Position numbers and translations under genes: made by a program. DNA of 64,000 nucleotides from contig NZ_VRLV01000001.1 in assembly GCF_009760925.1 (NCBI RefSeq), positions 62,001-126,000 on the forward strand, given 5' to 3'. The notes under the pieces were generated by a model. That model saw only the letters and a program-made list of their open reading frames with translations, did no database searches and was not told where the DNA came from. How positions within the stretch are numbered: position 1 is the first letter of the stretch; the number at the start of each line of letters is the position of its first letter. Source of the stretch: Nonomuraea typhae. GTDB lineage: Bacteria > Actinomycetota > Actinomycetes > Streptosporangiales > Streptosporangiaceae. Positions 1 to 8,611 of the stretch are shown here, in pieces.

Positions 1-495
1 GCCCACGCTCACCCGCCAGGCCGCCGCGTCGCGGCCCAGCCCCTCCGCGGTACGGCCGGCGTCGCGGTGGACGAGCACCGCGGGCCGGTCGTCCAGAGGG
101 TGGGCGGCGGCCACGGGAGGATGCGCGAACACCACGTCGGCCGGGCGGGCACGATCGCCGGTCAGCAGGGTTGGGTCACCGGCCTGCGGCGTAGGGTGGC
201 CGGCCTGCGGCGTAGGGTGGCCGGCCTGTGGCGCCGGGTGGCCGGTCTGCGGTGCGGGGTGGTCGGCGAAGGTCAGGCCCAGGTCGCGGTAGGCGGGGGA
301 GAGCAGCGCCATGGCGAGGACGGCGGCCCCCACGTCGTGCACGCGGCCGGGCAGCGTCAGCTCGGCCGAGCGCAGCGCCCCGCCGAAGCTCTCGGCCGCC
401 TCCAGCAGCAGGACCCGCCGCCCGGCGGCGGCGAGGGTGACGGCGGCGACCAGCCCGTTGGGCCCGGACCCGGCCACCGCGACGTCGAAGCTCAC
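1..495 (-). CDS. FAD/NAD(P)-dependent oxidoreductase, N-terminal part (runs off left edge)
   Basis: Only the first ~165 codons are present. The protein opens with a dinucleotide-binding Rossmann motif (AVAGSGPNGLVAAVTLA, about residues 5-21) followed by LLLEAAESFGGALRS, as in phytoene-desaturase/amine-oxidase-like flavoproteins that oxidise a substrate using bound FAD. The GTG start at 495 overlaps the stop of the upstream DUF305 gene in a GTGA tetranucleotide, which suggests translational coupling. After residue ~75 there is an in-frame run of seven-residue repeats (GHPTPQA-like), absent from ordinary members of the family. The substrate cannot be inferred from this part. Confidence 0.75.
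   Translation of the reverse strand, partial: MSFDVAVAGSGPNGLVAAVTLAAAGRRVLLLEAAESFGGALRSAELTLPGRVHDVGAAVLAMALLSPAYRDLGLTFADHPAPQTGHPAPQAGHPTPQAGHPTPQAGDPTLLTGDRARPADVVFAHPPVAAAHPLDDRPAVLVHRDAGRTAEGLGRDAAAWRVSVG
181..264. repeat. 21-bp tandem repeat, four copies, coding
   Basis: Four head-to-tail 21-bp units at 181-201, 202-222, 223-243 and 244-264. The first two are identical and the others carry substitutions. The unit length is a multiple of three, so on the minus strand it adds heptapeptides of the type GHPTPQA to the flavoprotein without breaking the frame. It is probably a length-variable surface insertion. Confidence 0.9.
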
Positions 496-1118
496 AAGAT
501 GGAGGGCAGCGGCTGCGCGCCCCGGTGCTTGAGCAGGTCGGTCATGAGCTTGATCTCGCCGGTCTGACCGTCGACGATCTTCTGCGCCATGCTCTTGACC
601 TCCTCCCGGCCGGACAGCGGCAGCAGCCCCTTGGCCATCTGCACGCCGCCCTCGTGGTGGCGGATCATGAGCTGCAGGAAGAACACCTCGGCCTCCTTGC
701 CCCGCAGCTGCTTGAGCTTGGCCAGCTCCTCGGCGGAGGCCATGCCGGGCATCACGCCCGCCTTCACCTGCTGCCCGGCGTGCCCGTGCCCGGCCATCCA
801 CGTCATCGGCCGCAGGTCGGTGGCCTGCGTGAGATCCCACTGCTGCAGCCAGCCGAGGAACATGCCGCGCTGGTTGGCCTGGGTGTTGATGATGTCGAAG
901 GCCAGGTTGCCGATGTCGGGGGCGGGGCCCTTGTCCCTGATCGTGAACGACATGTCCACGGCCTGCGCGTGGTGGGTGGCCATGTCGCGGGCGAACCCGG
1001 CCTCGGGCGAGGTCTCGGACGGCGTGCCGCCCCTGCCGAAGACGAGGAAGGCGGCGGCGGCCGCGAGGACGATCGCGGCGGCGATGATGAGGAGCGGGCT
1101 CCTGGCGGGCTTGTCCAT
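492..1118 (-). CDS. DUF305 family protein, membrane-anchored
   Basis: 208-residue protein with one N-terminal membrane segment (about residues 7-27, LLIIAAAIVLAAAAAFLVF) and an extracytoplasmic DUF305 four-helix domain. Two His-pair motifs are visible, ATHHAQAVDM and IRHHEGGVQM, which in this ferritin-like family are thought to bind metal, often copper. The ATG at 1118 is chosen because the hydrophobic anchor follows directly; an alternative ATG at 1178 would add a polar extension. The gene is divergent from the DUF3105 gene and overlaps the downstream flavoprotein by four bases. DUF305 and DUF3105 genes are often found together in actinobacteria, so a shared role is likely but unknown. Confidence 0.85.
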   Translation of the reverse strand: MDKPARSPLLIIAAAIVLAAAAAFLVFGRGGTPSETSPEAGFARDMATHHAQAVDMSFTIRDKGPAPDIGNLAFDIINTQANQRGMFLGWLQQWDLTQATDLRPMTWMAGHGHAGQQVKAGVMPGMASAEELAKLKQLRGKEAEVFFLQLMIRHHEGGVQMAKGLLPLSGREEVKSMAQKIVDGQTGEIKLMTDLLKHRGAQPLPSIL

Positions 1119-1233
1119 GACGCCGTCCAGACTACCCAGGGGTGGCGTGAGCTCATCGTTAAGCTTCTTATTCTCCATATACGCCCGGAGGGCATTAGGG
1201 TGACCCGCAGTTGTCATGCCGATGGAGGAGTCG

Positions 1234-1944
1234 ATGACGAAGGAGAAAGCGCAGGCGCGGCGCGAGCATCTGGAGAAGATGCGGGCCGAGCAGAGGCGTA
1301 AGGAGCGCCGCACCGCATTCTTCATGTGGGGCGCGGGTGGCGCGGTCATCGTGCTGCTCGTCGGTGTGGTCGGCTTCTACCTGATCAACCAGTCCCGGGC
1401 GAGCTCGCTCGACGGGGTGACGAGCGTGAAGTACGACGCCGGCCAGCACGTCTGGAACACCGTCTCGTACAAGGAGACGCCGCCTGTCGGCGGCGAGCAC
1501 AACAACTACTGGCAGAAGTGCGCCGTTTACGACAAGCCCATCCACCCCGAGCACGCCGTCCACTCCCTGGAGCACGGCGCGGTCTGGATCACCTACCGCC
1601 CCGACCTGCCCAAGCCGCAGGTCGACGCGCTGAAGAAGGTGGCCCAGGAGACGGGCAACATCGAGTACATGCTGGTCAGCCCGTTCCCCAACCTGCCGTC
1701 GCCGATCGTGGCCTCGTCCTGGGGGCACCAGCTGAAGCTCGACAAGGCGGAGGACACCAAGCTGCCGGCGTTCATCAAGAAGTACCAGAACGGCAAGGAC
1801 ACCCCTGAGCCCGGCGCCACCTGCGGCGGCCCTCAGGCGGTGGAGACGACCGCCGACCAGGCTCCGCTGCCGCCCGACCCGCAGCAGCAGCAACAGCAGC
1901 AGCCGCCGTCCCAGAGCCCGTCGCCGTCGGCGACCAAGAAGTAG
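1234..1944 (+). CDS. DUF3105 domain protein, membrane-anchored
   Basis: 236 residues: a basic, helical N-terminus ([20 protein letters not shown]), one membrane segment near residues 33-55 and an exported domain with the DUF3105 signature ([12 protein letters not shown], then [18 protein letters not shown]). The C-terminus is low complexity with a glutamine run and a Pro/Ser tail. ATGs at 1216, 1222 and 1234 are in frame; 1234 is preferred because GGAGGAG at 1224-1230 lies just before it. The molecular function of the family is unknown. Conserved His and Tyr residues and the partnership with DUF305 hint at metal or redox handling outside the membrane, which is inference. Confidence 0.85.
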   Translation: MTKEKAQARREHLEKMRAEQRRKERRTAFFMWGAGGAVIVLLVGVVGFYLINQSRASSLDGVTSVKYDAGQHVWNTVSYKETPPVGGEHNNYWQKCAVYDKPIHPEHAVHSLEHGAVWITYRPDLPKPQVDALKKVAQETGNIEYMLVSPFPNLPSPIVASSWGHQLKLDKAEDTKLPAFIKKYQNGKDTPEPGATCGGPQAVETTADQAPLPPDPQQQQQQQPPSQSPSPSATKK

Positions 1945-1946
1945 CG

Positions 1947-3062
1947 CTAGCCGAGCACCTCTTGGAAGGGCACCCACTCCAGCCCGTGCGCCTCGGCCAC
2001 CGGCTGGCTGGTGAGGTGCCCTTCGTGCGTGCTGAGGCCGAGCGCGAGCGCGCGGTCGTCGCGCAGCGCCCTGGCCCAGCCCTTGTCGGCTATGGCCAGC
2101 GCGTAGGGGAGGGTGACGTTGGTGAGGGCATAGGTCGAGGTATGCGGCACGGCTCCGGGCATGTTGGCCACGCAGTAGAAGATCGAGCCGTGCACCCGGT
2201 AGGTCGGCTCCGCGTGCGTGGTCGGCCGCGAGTCCTCGAAGCAGCCGCCCTGGTCGATCGAGATGTCCACCAGCACCGACCCGGTCTTCATCCGCCGCAC
2301 CAGATCGTTCGAGACCAGCTTCGGCGCCTTGGCCCCCGGCACCAGCACCGCCCCGATGACCAGATCGGCGTCCAGCACCGCCCGCTCGATCTCGAAGGTG
2401 TTGGAGGCCACGGTCTGGCAGTGTCCCCGGTAGATGACGTCGGCCTGGCGCAGCTTGTCGATGTTGCGGTCCAGCAGCAGCACCTCGGCCTGCATGCCGA
2501 GCGCGATGGCGGCCGCGTTCATGCCGGACACGCCCGCGCCGATCACCACGACGTGCGCGGCCCGCACCCCGGACACGCCGCCCATGAGCACGCCCCTGCC
2601 GCCCTCCGAGCGCATCAGGTGGTAGGCGCCGACCTGCGGGGCCAGCCTCCCGGCCACCTCGGACATGGGCGCCAGCAGCGGCAGCGCGCCGTTGTCCGCC
2701 TGGACGGTCTCATACGCGATGCCGGTGACGCCGGATTCGAGCATGGCCCGCGTGCACGCCTCGGAGGCGGCAAGGTGCAGGTAGGTGAAGAGCACCTGCC
2801 CCTTGCGCATGCGGTGATACTCCTCCGCCACCGGTTCCTTGACCTTCAGGACCAGGTCCGCCGCGGCCCAGACGTCGTCGGGACCGGGCAGGATGACCGC
2901 GCCCGCGGCTTCGAAGTCGCGGTCGGGAATGGCCGAACCGGTGCCCGCCTCGTGTTCGACGAGGACCTGGTGGCCGTGCCGTACGAGTTCGTGGACCCCC
3001 GCGGGGGTGAGCGCCACGCGGAACTCGTTGTTCTTGACTTCGCGAGGAACTCCGACCTTCAT
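1947..3062 (-). CDS. ald: Alanine dehydrogenase
   Basis: 371-residue NAD-dependent L-alanine dehydrogenase (L-alanine + NAD+ + water to pyruvate + NADH + ammonium), the normal length for the family. The N-terminus [20 protein letters not shown] carries the substrate-binding Arg, FTYLHLA contains the conserved Lys/His-region context, and [18 protein letters not shown] is the NAD-binding Rossmann motif. The ATG at 3062 is preceded by a purine-rich GAGAGTGGA. It lets the cell use alanine as nitrogen source or recycle NADH when respiration is limited. It converges with the DUF3105 gene, only 2 bp apart. A 15-bp inverted repeat lies about 40 bp upstream of the start. Confidence 0.95.
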   Translation of the reverse strand: MKVGVPREVKNNEFRVALTPAGVHELVRHGHQVLVEHEAGTGSAIPDRDFEAAGAVILPGPDDVWAAADLVLKVKEPVAEEYHRMRKGQVLFTYLHLAASEACTRAMLESGVTGIAYETVQADNGALPLLAPMSEVAGRLAPQVGAYHLMRSEGGRGVLMGGVSGVRAAHVVVIGAGVSGMNAAAIALGMQAEVLLLDRNIDKLRQADVIYRGHCQTVASNTFEIERAVLDADLVIGAVLVPGAKAPKLVSNDLVRRMKTGSVLVDISIDQGGCFEDSRPTTHAEPTYRVHGSIFYCVANMPGAVPHTSTYALTNVTLPYALAIADKGWARALRDDRALALGLSTHEGHLTSQPVAEAHGLEWVPFQEVLG

Positions 3063-3100
3063 GGATCCACTCTCGTTTCACCGGTCTTCACGAACCATCG

Positions 3101-3115
3101 ACAATCTGTAATTGT
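3101..3115. promoter_or_regulatory. Inverted repeat upstream of ald, possible Lrp/AldR-type operator
   Basis: Perfect ACAAT-N5-ATTGT, 15 bp, in a locally AT-rich stretch 39 bp upstream of the ald start. Lrp/AsnC regulators (AldR in mycobacteria) control ald and bind roughly 15-bp dyads, so the size and place fit. The regulator is not in this window. Confidence 0.4.
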
Positions 3116-3235
3116 TCTTCCATTCTTCCTCACATGTTGCTGGAAAATACGGGAAGTCCGGCTGATTACCCCGGTCTGGCTTGTCCTCGATAAGCTCACC
3201 GACAGCCCACGAACGCCAGGATGGGGTCCTCGTCC

Positions 3236-4186
3236 ATGTCGATGGAGAATCCACCGGTCTCCGACACACCGCAGCAGGAACAATCAGGTGCCAGCAAGGC
3301 CACCACGATCGTTCTGTTCGTCTCGCTCGTCCTGGTGATCATCATCGCCGGGGTCCTGGGCGCGGTGGCCGTCCTGATGACCAGGAGCCCCAACGCGCCG
3401 TTGCTCGGCGCCGCCCCGCCGCAGCAGCTCGCCTCGCCCATCCACTTCGCGCCCGTGCGCGACATCAAGGACTCCTGCGCCGGTGAGGAAGCCGTCAAGG
3501 ACGCGCAGAACCTCTGCTACTTCATCGGCAAGGGCGTCACCGTCACGGCCGTGCAGCAGATCGAGGTCGTCTCCGAGAACGACGGCACGTATTCGGTGCG
3601 CATCGCCATGGCGCCCGCGTTCAAGGACCGGGTGGCCTCGCTCGTGTCGGAGCTGCTGTCCGCGCAGCGCCCGCTGGCCGTCGTCGTGACCCCGTCGAAC
3701 CTCGTCGTGGCCGCGCCCACCGTCTCGGAGGCCATGGACGGCGACAGTCTCAGCCTGGGGCCCCTGACCAGGCTCGAGGCCGAATCCCTGGCGGGCAAAC
3801 TCGGCGCCCCGGCCGGCACCCCCTCCTCCGACCCGGCCAACCCGCTGCCCTCCTCCTCCGACCCGGCCGCCACGCCTCCCGGCCAGACCGGCACCGGCAA
3901 CCCGACCGGGCCCGCGAACCCGGCCCCCGGAACCACGAACCCGACGGCCACGAACCCGACGGCCACGAACCCGGCCGGTGGCGCGTCCACCCCGGCGGGC
4001 AACCCGCCCGTCGGCGCCCCCACCGGCGGCAGCCTGCTCCCCGCCAAGGACAAGCGCTACCCGAGCTGCAAGGAGGCCATCGCCGCCGGCGCGGGTGGTC
4101 CCTACACCCGCGGCCGCCACACCGAATACGGCTGGTACGTGGACAAGGACAACAACGGCGTCGCCTGTAACCCCGGCGATCTCTGA
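3236..4186 (+). CDS. Membrane-anchored excalibur calcium-binding domain protein
   Basis: 316 residues. A short cytoplasmic N-terminus is followed by a strong membrane segment (VLFVSLVLVIIIAGVLGAVA). Next come an exported domain of about 110 residues, a long Pro/Thr/Asn linker with TNPTA-type repeats (a likely wall-spanning spacer), and a C-terminal excalibur domain: YPSCKEAIAAGAGG and YGWYVDKDNNGVACNPGDL, with the conserved Cys pair and the EF-hand-like DKDNNGVAC calcium loop. Such proteins sit at the outer face of the membrane or cell wall. ATGs at 3221, 3236 and 3242 are in frame; 3236 has AGGATGGGG upstream. Role unknown. Confidence 0.85.
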   Translation: MSMENPPVSDTPQQEQSGASKATTIVLFVSLVLVIIIAGVLGAVAVLMTRSPNAPLLGAAPPQQLASPIHFAPVRDIKDSCAGEEAVKDAQNLCYFIGKGVTVTAVQQIEVVSENDGTYSVRIAMAPAFKDRVASLVSELLSAQRPLAVVVTPSNLVVAAPTVSEAMDGDSLSLGPLTRLEAESLAGKLGAPAGTPSSDPANPLPSSSDPAATPPGQTGTGNPTGPANPAPGTTNPTATNPTATNPAGGASTPAGNPPVGAPTGGSLLPAKDKRYPSCKEAIAAGAGGPYTRGRHTEYGWYVDKDNNGVACNPGDL

Positions 4187-4208
4187 ACCGCGGCCGCACT
4201 GTCCGTCC

Positions 4209-4235
4209 CCCCGACTAGGCTTCCCCCCGTCGGGG
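4209..4235 (+). terminator. Hairpin after the excalibur gene
   Basis: CCCCGAC at 4209-4215 pairs with GTCGGGG at 4229-4235, loop 13 nt, no U-tract. It lies between the excalibur stop and the SARP start, so it could be a terminator or part of the SARP leader. Confidence 0.3.
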
Positions 4236-4252
4236 TCGATGGGGGTGAGAGC

Positions 4253-7063
4253 GTGCGGATTCACCTGCTGGGCCCGGTGGGCGGGGTCACGGCTTCAGGA
4301 CCGTTCGACGCGGGACCGCCGCGGCAGCAGGCCGTCCTGGCGATGCTGGCCATGAGCGCGCCCCACGTGGTCACCATGGCGGCGCTGGTCGACGGGCTGT
4401 GGGGCGACGGGGCCCCGCGCTCGGCCGAGCAGGGCATCTACACCTACGTGGCCGGGCTGCGCAGGGTGCTGGAGCCGGTCAGCGCCCCGCGCCGGCAGCC
4501 GACGGTGCTGCTCGGCGGCGCGGGCGGCTACCGCCTGCAGGTCGAGCCGGCCCAGGTGGACGTCTACGCGTTCGCCCTCCACGCCGCGCGGGCCAGGTCG
4601 CTGCGGGAGCGGGGCGACCACGCCGCCGCGCTCACCCCACTCGACCAGGCGCTGGAGCTGGTGCGGGCCACCCCGCTGTCCGGCGTCCCCGGCCCCTTCG
4701 CCGAGGCCGAGCGCGGGCGGCTGCGGGAGATGTGGCTGGACGTGCGCGAATACCGCGCCGACGTGCTGGTACGGCTGGGCCGCGTGGAGGAGGCGGTGGC
4801 CGCGTTACGGCGGCTGCTGGCCCATCACCGCGTGCGCGAACGGGCACGCGAGCTGCTCATGCTCGCCCTCCACCGGTCCGGACGCCAGGCCGAGGCAATG
4901 GAGGTCTTCGCCGAAGGCCGGCGCGTGCTCGCCGAGGAACTGGGCGTGGACCCCGGGCCGGGGCTGCGCCGCGCCCACGCGCTGATCCTGGGCGGCGATT
5001 CCGCGACGGCACCCGCCCAGCCGCCCGACGAGGTGCCGCGCCAGCTGCCCAGGGCGTTGCTCGGCTTCGTCGGCCGGGCCGAGGAGCAGGCCAGGCTGAC
5101 CGCGTTGCTGGCCGGTCCCGCCCATCCGATGGTGGCGATCTCCGGCCCGCCGGGCGTCGGCAAGTCGGCGCTGGCCCTGCGCGTGGCCCACGCGGTGAAG
5201 GAGCACTACCCCGACGGGCAGCTGTTCGTGCGATTACACGGCAGGACGCCGGGTGTCACGCCGCTGACGCCGCTGGAGATCCTGGGCCGGTTCCTGCGGG
5301 CGCTCGGGGTGCCCGGCAACGCCGTACCACTCGACGTGGACGAGGCGGCCGCGACGTGGCGCAGCAAGGCGGCGGGCAAGCGGCTGCTGGTGCTTCTCGA
5401 CGACGCCGCCGGGCTCGAACACGTCCGGCCGCTGCTGACCGGGCCGCTGGGCGTGGCCGTCATCGTCACCAGCCGGGAGAGCCTGGCCGCCGGTGACGAC
5501 TGCGTGCAGACCCGCCTCGGCGCCCTGCCGGCCGCGGACGCCCTGTCGATGCTGTCGGCGCTGGCCGGGCCCGGCCGGGTGCGCGCGGACCGGCAGGCGG
5601 CCGAGCGGCTGGCCAGGTTGTGCGACGGGCTGCCGCTGGCCCTGCGCATCGTGGGCGCGCGCCTGGCCGATCACCCCGACTGGACCCTCGCCGGCCTGGC
5701 CGGCCGCCTCGGTCACGAGCAGCGGCTGCACGAGCTGCAGTTCGGCGACCTCGCGGTCCGTTCCGTGCTGGCCTCGAGCTGGACCGCGCTGCGCGACAGC
5801 GCGGACGCGCGGGACAGGACGGCCGCCCGTCTGCTGGCCCTGCTCGGCGCGCTGCACGTCCCCGAGGTGACCGTGCAGCTGGCCGCCGTCCTGCTCGGCG
5901 AGGACGTGGACGAGGGCGAGGCGGCCGCCGCCCTGACCCGCCTGGCCGACGCCAACCTCGTGGAAGACGGCCGCATCGGCCGCTACCAGGTGCACGACCT
6001 GGTCCGCCTCTACGCCGCGGAGCTGCGGCCCGAGGGCGCCCGCGCGGCCGTCGTCAGGGCGCTGGACTGCGCCGCCGGCACGACCCGCCTGGCGAGCACG
6101 CTCATGGACCCGCACCGGGTCCTGGCCGGCGTCACGCCGCTGACCGCCGCCCCGTTCGCCCTGGAGACGAGGGACGAGGCCGTCGCCTGGTTCCTGACGG
6201 AGGAGACCAACCTGGTGTCCGCGGCCATGGCGGCCATGTCCCAGCCGGACGAGGAGATCGCCCGGCTGGGCGTCGCGATCATCTTCTCCCTCCATTGGTT
6301 CCACAGCGCCTACCACCGCTCGATCGTCATGCTCGAAGGCAACGAGTGCGCCCTCGCCGTGGCACGCCGGCTGGACGATCCGGCCATGGAACTCGACGCG
6401 CACAACCATCTGGCCGCCGCGATGCTGATGTCCGACCGGCTGGTGCCGGCCGTCCGTCACATGGAAACCTCGCTCGAGCTGGCGCGCCGGCTGGGCGACG
6501 GTTTCGGCGAGCAGCGCGCGCTGGGCAATCTCGCCAATCTTCATGCGATCTCCGAGCGCTTCGAGACGGCCCTGCCCTACGCCGACGCTCAGCTCGCGCT
6601 GGCCCGGGAGATGGGCGTGGACGTCGGTGTCCGCTATGCGCTGCTCATGCGCGGCCAGGCGCTGCTGGAGCTGGGCCGTCTGACAGAAGCCCGGCAGTCG
6701 GTCACCGAGATGCTGGCCGCCGGCCGGCGGGCCGGTGACACCCGTACGGTGGGCAGCGGTCACATGTTCCTCGCCGAGGTTCACCTGGCCGCGTCGCAGA
6801 TACCGAGGGCGGTGGCCCGATTCCGCCGCGCGCTGGCCATGTTCGCGGTCGTGCGCTACCTCATCGGCGAGGTTCGCTGCCACGTCGGGCTGTCGAGGGC
6901 CTTCCGCGCGCTCGGCCGGTTCGACGAGGCCGCCGAGCACTCGGCACACGCCGTATCGCTGGCCGCCGAGCTCGGCAACCCGCGATGGGAACCTCGCGCC
7001 CGGGCCGAGCTCGACGCCGTGGCCCGCGACCGCGCCGCTCAGGGCGCGCGCAGCGCCAGATAG
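4253..7063 (+). CDS. AfsR/SARP-family regulator with NB-ARC ATPase and TPR domains (copy 1)
   Basis: 936 residues. Order: winged-helix DNA-binding domain (residues 1-~95), bacterial transcriptional activation domain (~100-245, ending VLAEELGVDPGPGLRRAH), NB-ARC ATPase (~265-560; P-loop GPPGVGKSALALR near 297, Walker B LLVLLDDAA, GLPLALRI motif), then helical TPR repeats to the end. AfsR-type proteins are ATP-dependent switches that activate secondary-metabolism promoters. GTG start with GGGGGTGAG just upstream. Its ends meet PucR tail to tail with a 25-bp overlap. It is strongly similar in sequence and layout to the protein at 12512-15325, so the two are paralogues. Target genes cannot be named from the sequence. 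Confidence 0.9.
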   Translation: MRIHLLGPVGGVTASGPFDAGPPRQQAVLAMLAMSAPHVVTMAALVDGLWGDGAPRSAEQGIYTYVAGLRRVLEPVSAPRRQPTVLLGGAGGYRLQVEPAQVDVYAFALHAARARSLRERGDHAAALTPLDQALELVRATPLSGVPGPFAEAERGRLREMWLDVREYRADVLVRLGRVEEAVAALRRLLAHHRVRERARELLMLALHRSGRQAEAMEVFAEGRRVLAEELGVDPGPGLRRAHALILGGDSATAPAQPPDEVPRQLPRALLGFVGRAEEQARLTALLAGPAHPMVAISGPPGVGKSALALRVAHAVKEHYPDGQLFVRLHGRTPGVTPLTPLEILGRFLRALGVPGNAVPLDVDEAAATWRSKAAGKRLLVLLDDAAGLEHVRPLLTGPLGVAVIVTSRESLAAGDDCVQTRLGALPAADALSMLSALAGPGRVRADRQAAERLARLCDGLPLALRIVGARLADHPDWTLAGLAGRLGHEQRLHELQFGDLAVRSVLASSWTALRDSADARDRTAARLLALLGALHVPEVTVQLAAVLLGEDVDEGEAAAALTRLADANLVEDGRIGRYQVHDLVRLYAAELRPEGARAAVVRALDCAAGTTRLASTLMDPHRVLAGVTPLTAAPFALETRDEAVAWFLTEETNLVSAAMAAMSQPDEEIARLGVAIIFSLHWFHSAYHRSIVMLEGNECALAVARRLDDPAMELDAHNHLAAAMLMSDRLVPAVRHMETSLELARRLGDGFGEQRALGNLANLHAISERFETALPYADAQLALAREMGVDVGVRYALLMRGQALLELGRLTEARQSVTEMLAAGRRAGDTRTVGSGHMFLAEVHLAASQIPRAVARFRRALAMFAVVRYLIGEVRCHVGLSRAFRALGRFDEAAEHSAHAVSLAAELGNPRWEPRARAELDAVARDRAAQGARSAR

Positions 7064-8517
7064 AAGTCGACCCGGTCCGGCATCGTGGACAGGTCGCGCC
7101 CGGTCAGCTCCTCGATGCGCTTGATGCGGTAGCGAACCGTGTTCACGTGCACGTGCAGACGCTCGGCGCAGGCGTGCCAGGAGCCCGCGGTGTCCAGGAA
7201 GACGCCGAGCGTCCCGACGAGGTCCGACTGGTGGCTGCGGTCGTAGGCCAGCAACGGGCCCAGCAGGCTGTCGGCGAACGAGCGGCCGATCTCGGCGGGC
7301 ACGGTGGCCAGCAGCAGGTCGTGGGTGTAGATCTCGGCGGAGGTGACCACGCCGCCGCCGCGCTTCTCGGCGAGTCTGCGGGCGTGTCCCGATTCCGCGA
7401 CGCCGCCGCGCAGGGCGGCCGCGCCGCTCAGCGCGCTGCTCAGGCCCACGCTGATCCGGGTGCCGGGCAGCGCCGACAGCACGGCCACCCCGGCGCGCAG
7501 CCGTTCCGCCACCTCGCTCACGCCGAGGCCGCGCAGCGGGACGACGGCCGGCGCGCCGTCCGCGCCCGCCGCGGCCACGACCTCACGGCCCAGCAGTTCC
7601 TCCAGCACCTGCCCGCCCAGCGTCGCCGGATCGGGCCCGCGCTCGCCCGGGTCCGCGGCGACGGCGTTCACGACCGTGTACGGCTCGGCCGCGTCGATCC
7701 CGCAGGTGCGCAGCCTGGCGTTGAGCTCGGCCGCGTCGCCGCCGGTCAGGGCGGCGGCCAGGAGCTGCTCGGTCAGCCGGCGCTCCACCCGCCGCCCGGC
7801 CTCCAGGCGGATGCGTTCCAGCGCGACGCAGGCGGCCAGCTCGTACCCCAGGTCGGCCCGGTCCAGCAGGTCGCCGTCGCAGGCCAGCGCCCATCCGGCG
7901 GCCCGGTGCCCCCGGCCCACGGCGAAGACGGTGTGCCCGCCGGTCACGAACGGCAGCCGGGGCGCGGCCAGGTAGGCGCGGGCCAGCCGTACGGGATCCT
8001 CCAGAGTCCCGGCGATCAGGTCGCCCGCGGCGGAGACCACCGCGCCCGTGACGCCCAGCTCGGCGGCGGTGAGCGCGACCAGCTCGGGCAGGTCGGCGCC
8101 CTCCGCCACGGCGGCCACGATGCGGCGGTGGCGGCCGAGCTCCTCGCGCACGTCGCCCGACAGGCGGGGCGCCACGATCTCGCTGAGCGTGCGGAACGAG
8201 ACCTCGGTCGGCACCTCCAGCAGCGGCAGGCCCGCCGCGGTGCACGCGGCCACCAGGTCGGAGGGGATGTGGCCGAGCCACGCCTGCCCGGCGCCGAGCG
8301 CGGCGACGCCCGCCTCGCGCAGGGCGGCGACGAAGCGCGGGGAGTCCTCGGGGCCGTGCCGCCACAGCAGCCCGGTCAGCACCAGTTCGCCGCCCGACAG
8401 GTAGCGGCCGGGTTCGGGCAGGTCGGTGATGTGCACGGTGGTGAACTCGCGGGACGGGTCGCCCGTGAGCAGGCGCAGGCCCAGCTCCGGCCTGGCCAGA
8501 AGGTCGCTGATGCGCAC
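7039..8517 (-). CDS. PucR-family transcriptional regulator of purine catabolism
   Basis: 492 residues. An N-terminal PucR domain (VRISDLLARPELGLRLLTG), a central GGDEF-like/activator region, and the C-terminal PucR helix-turn-helix (VHVNTVRYRIKRIEELTGRDL, just before the end). The GTG at 8517 matches the usual family N-terminus; a longer reading from 8565 would add 16 residues without family resemblance. No Shine-Dalgarno sequence is visible, but a TATATT box sits 7 nt before the GTG, so a leaderless mRNA is likely. PucR proteins activate purine degradation genes in response to pathway intermediates. The gene is divergent from the xanthine dehydrogenase subunit 95 bp away, its probable target. 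Confidence 0.9.
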   Translation of the reverse strand: MRISDLLARPELGLRLLTGDPSREFTTVHITDLPEPGRYLSGGELVLTGLLWRHGPEDSPRFVAALREAGVAALGAGQAWLGHIPSDLVAACTAAGLPLLEVPTEVSFRTLSEIVAPRLSGDVREELGRHRRIVAAVAEGADLPELVALTAAELGVTGAVVSAAGDLIAGTLEDPVRLARAYLAAPRLPFVTGGHTVFAVGRGHRAAGWALACDGDLLDRADLGYELAACVALERIRLEAGRRVERRLTEQLLAAALTGGDAAELNARLRTCGIDAAEPYTVVNAVAADPGERGPDPATLGGQVLEELLGREVVAAAGADGAPAVVPLRGLGVSEVAERLRAGVAVLSALPGTRISVGLSSALSGAAALRGGVAESGHARRLAEKRGGGVVTSAEIYTHDLLLATVPAEIGRSFADSLLGPLLAYDRSHQSDLVGTLGVFLDTAGSWHACAERLHVHVNTVRYRIKRIEELTGRDLSTMPDRVDFYLALRAP

Positions 8518-8524
8518 TTGGAGG

Positions 8525-8530
8525 AATATA
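8525..8530 (-). promoter_or_regulatory. Putative -10 box of a leaderless pucR transcript
   Basis: Reads TATATT on the minus strand, 7 nt before the GTG start of the PucR gene. That spacing would put the transcription start on or next to the start codon. No good -35 was seen. Confidence 0.4.
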
Positions 8531-8611
8531 CAAGCCGGCCCGTCAACCGCTGACCGCGATTTCACCTGCCGCGCATAGGACCCTCACGGACGGTGGTGCT
8601 GTACTCGGAGG

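Noticed and set aside
5234-6949. 571-codon antisense frame in SARP copy 1
   Set aside because: Shadow frame; the plus-strand protein has all expected motifs.
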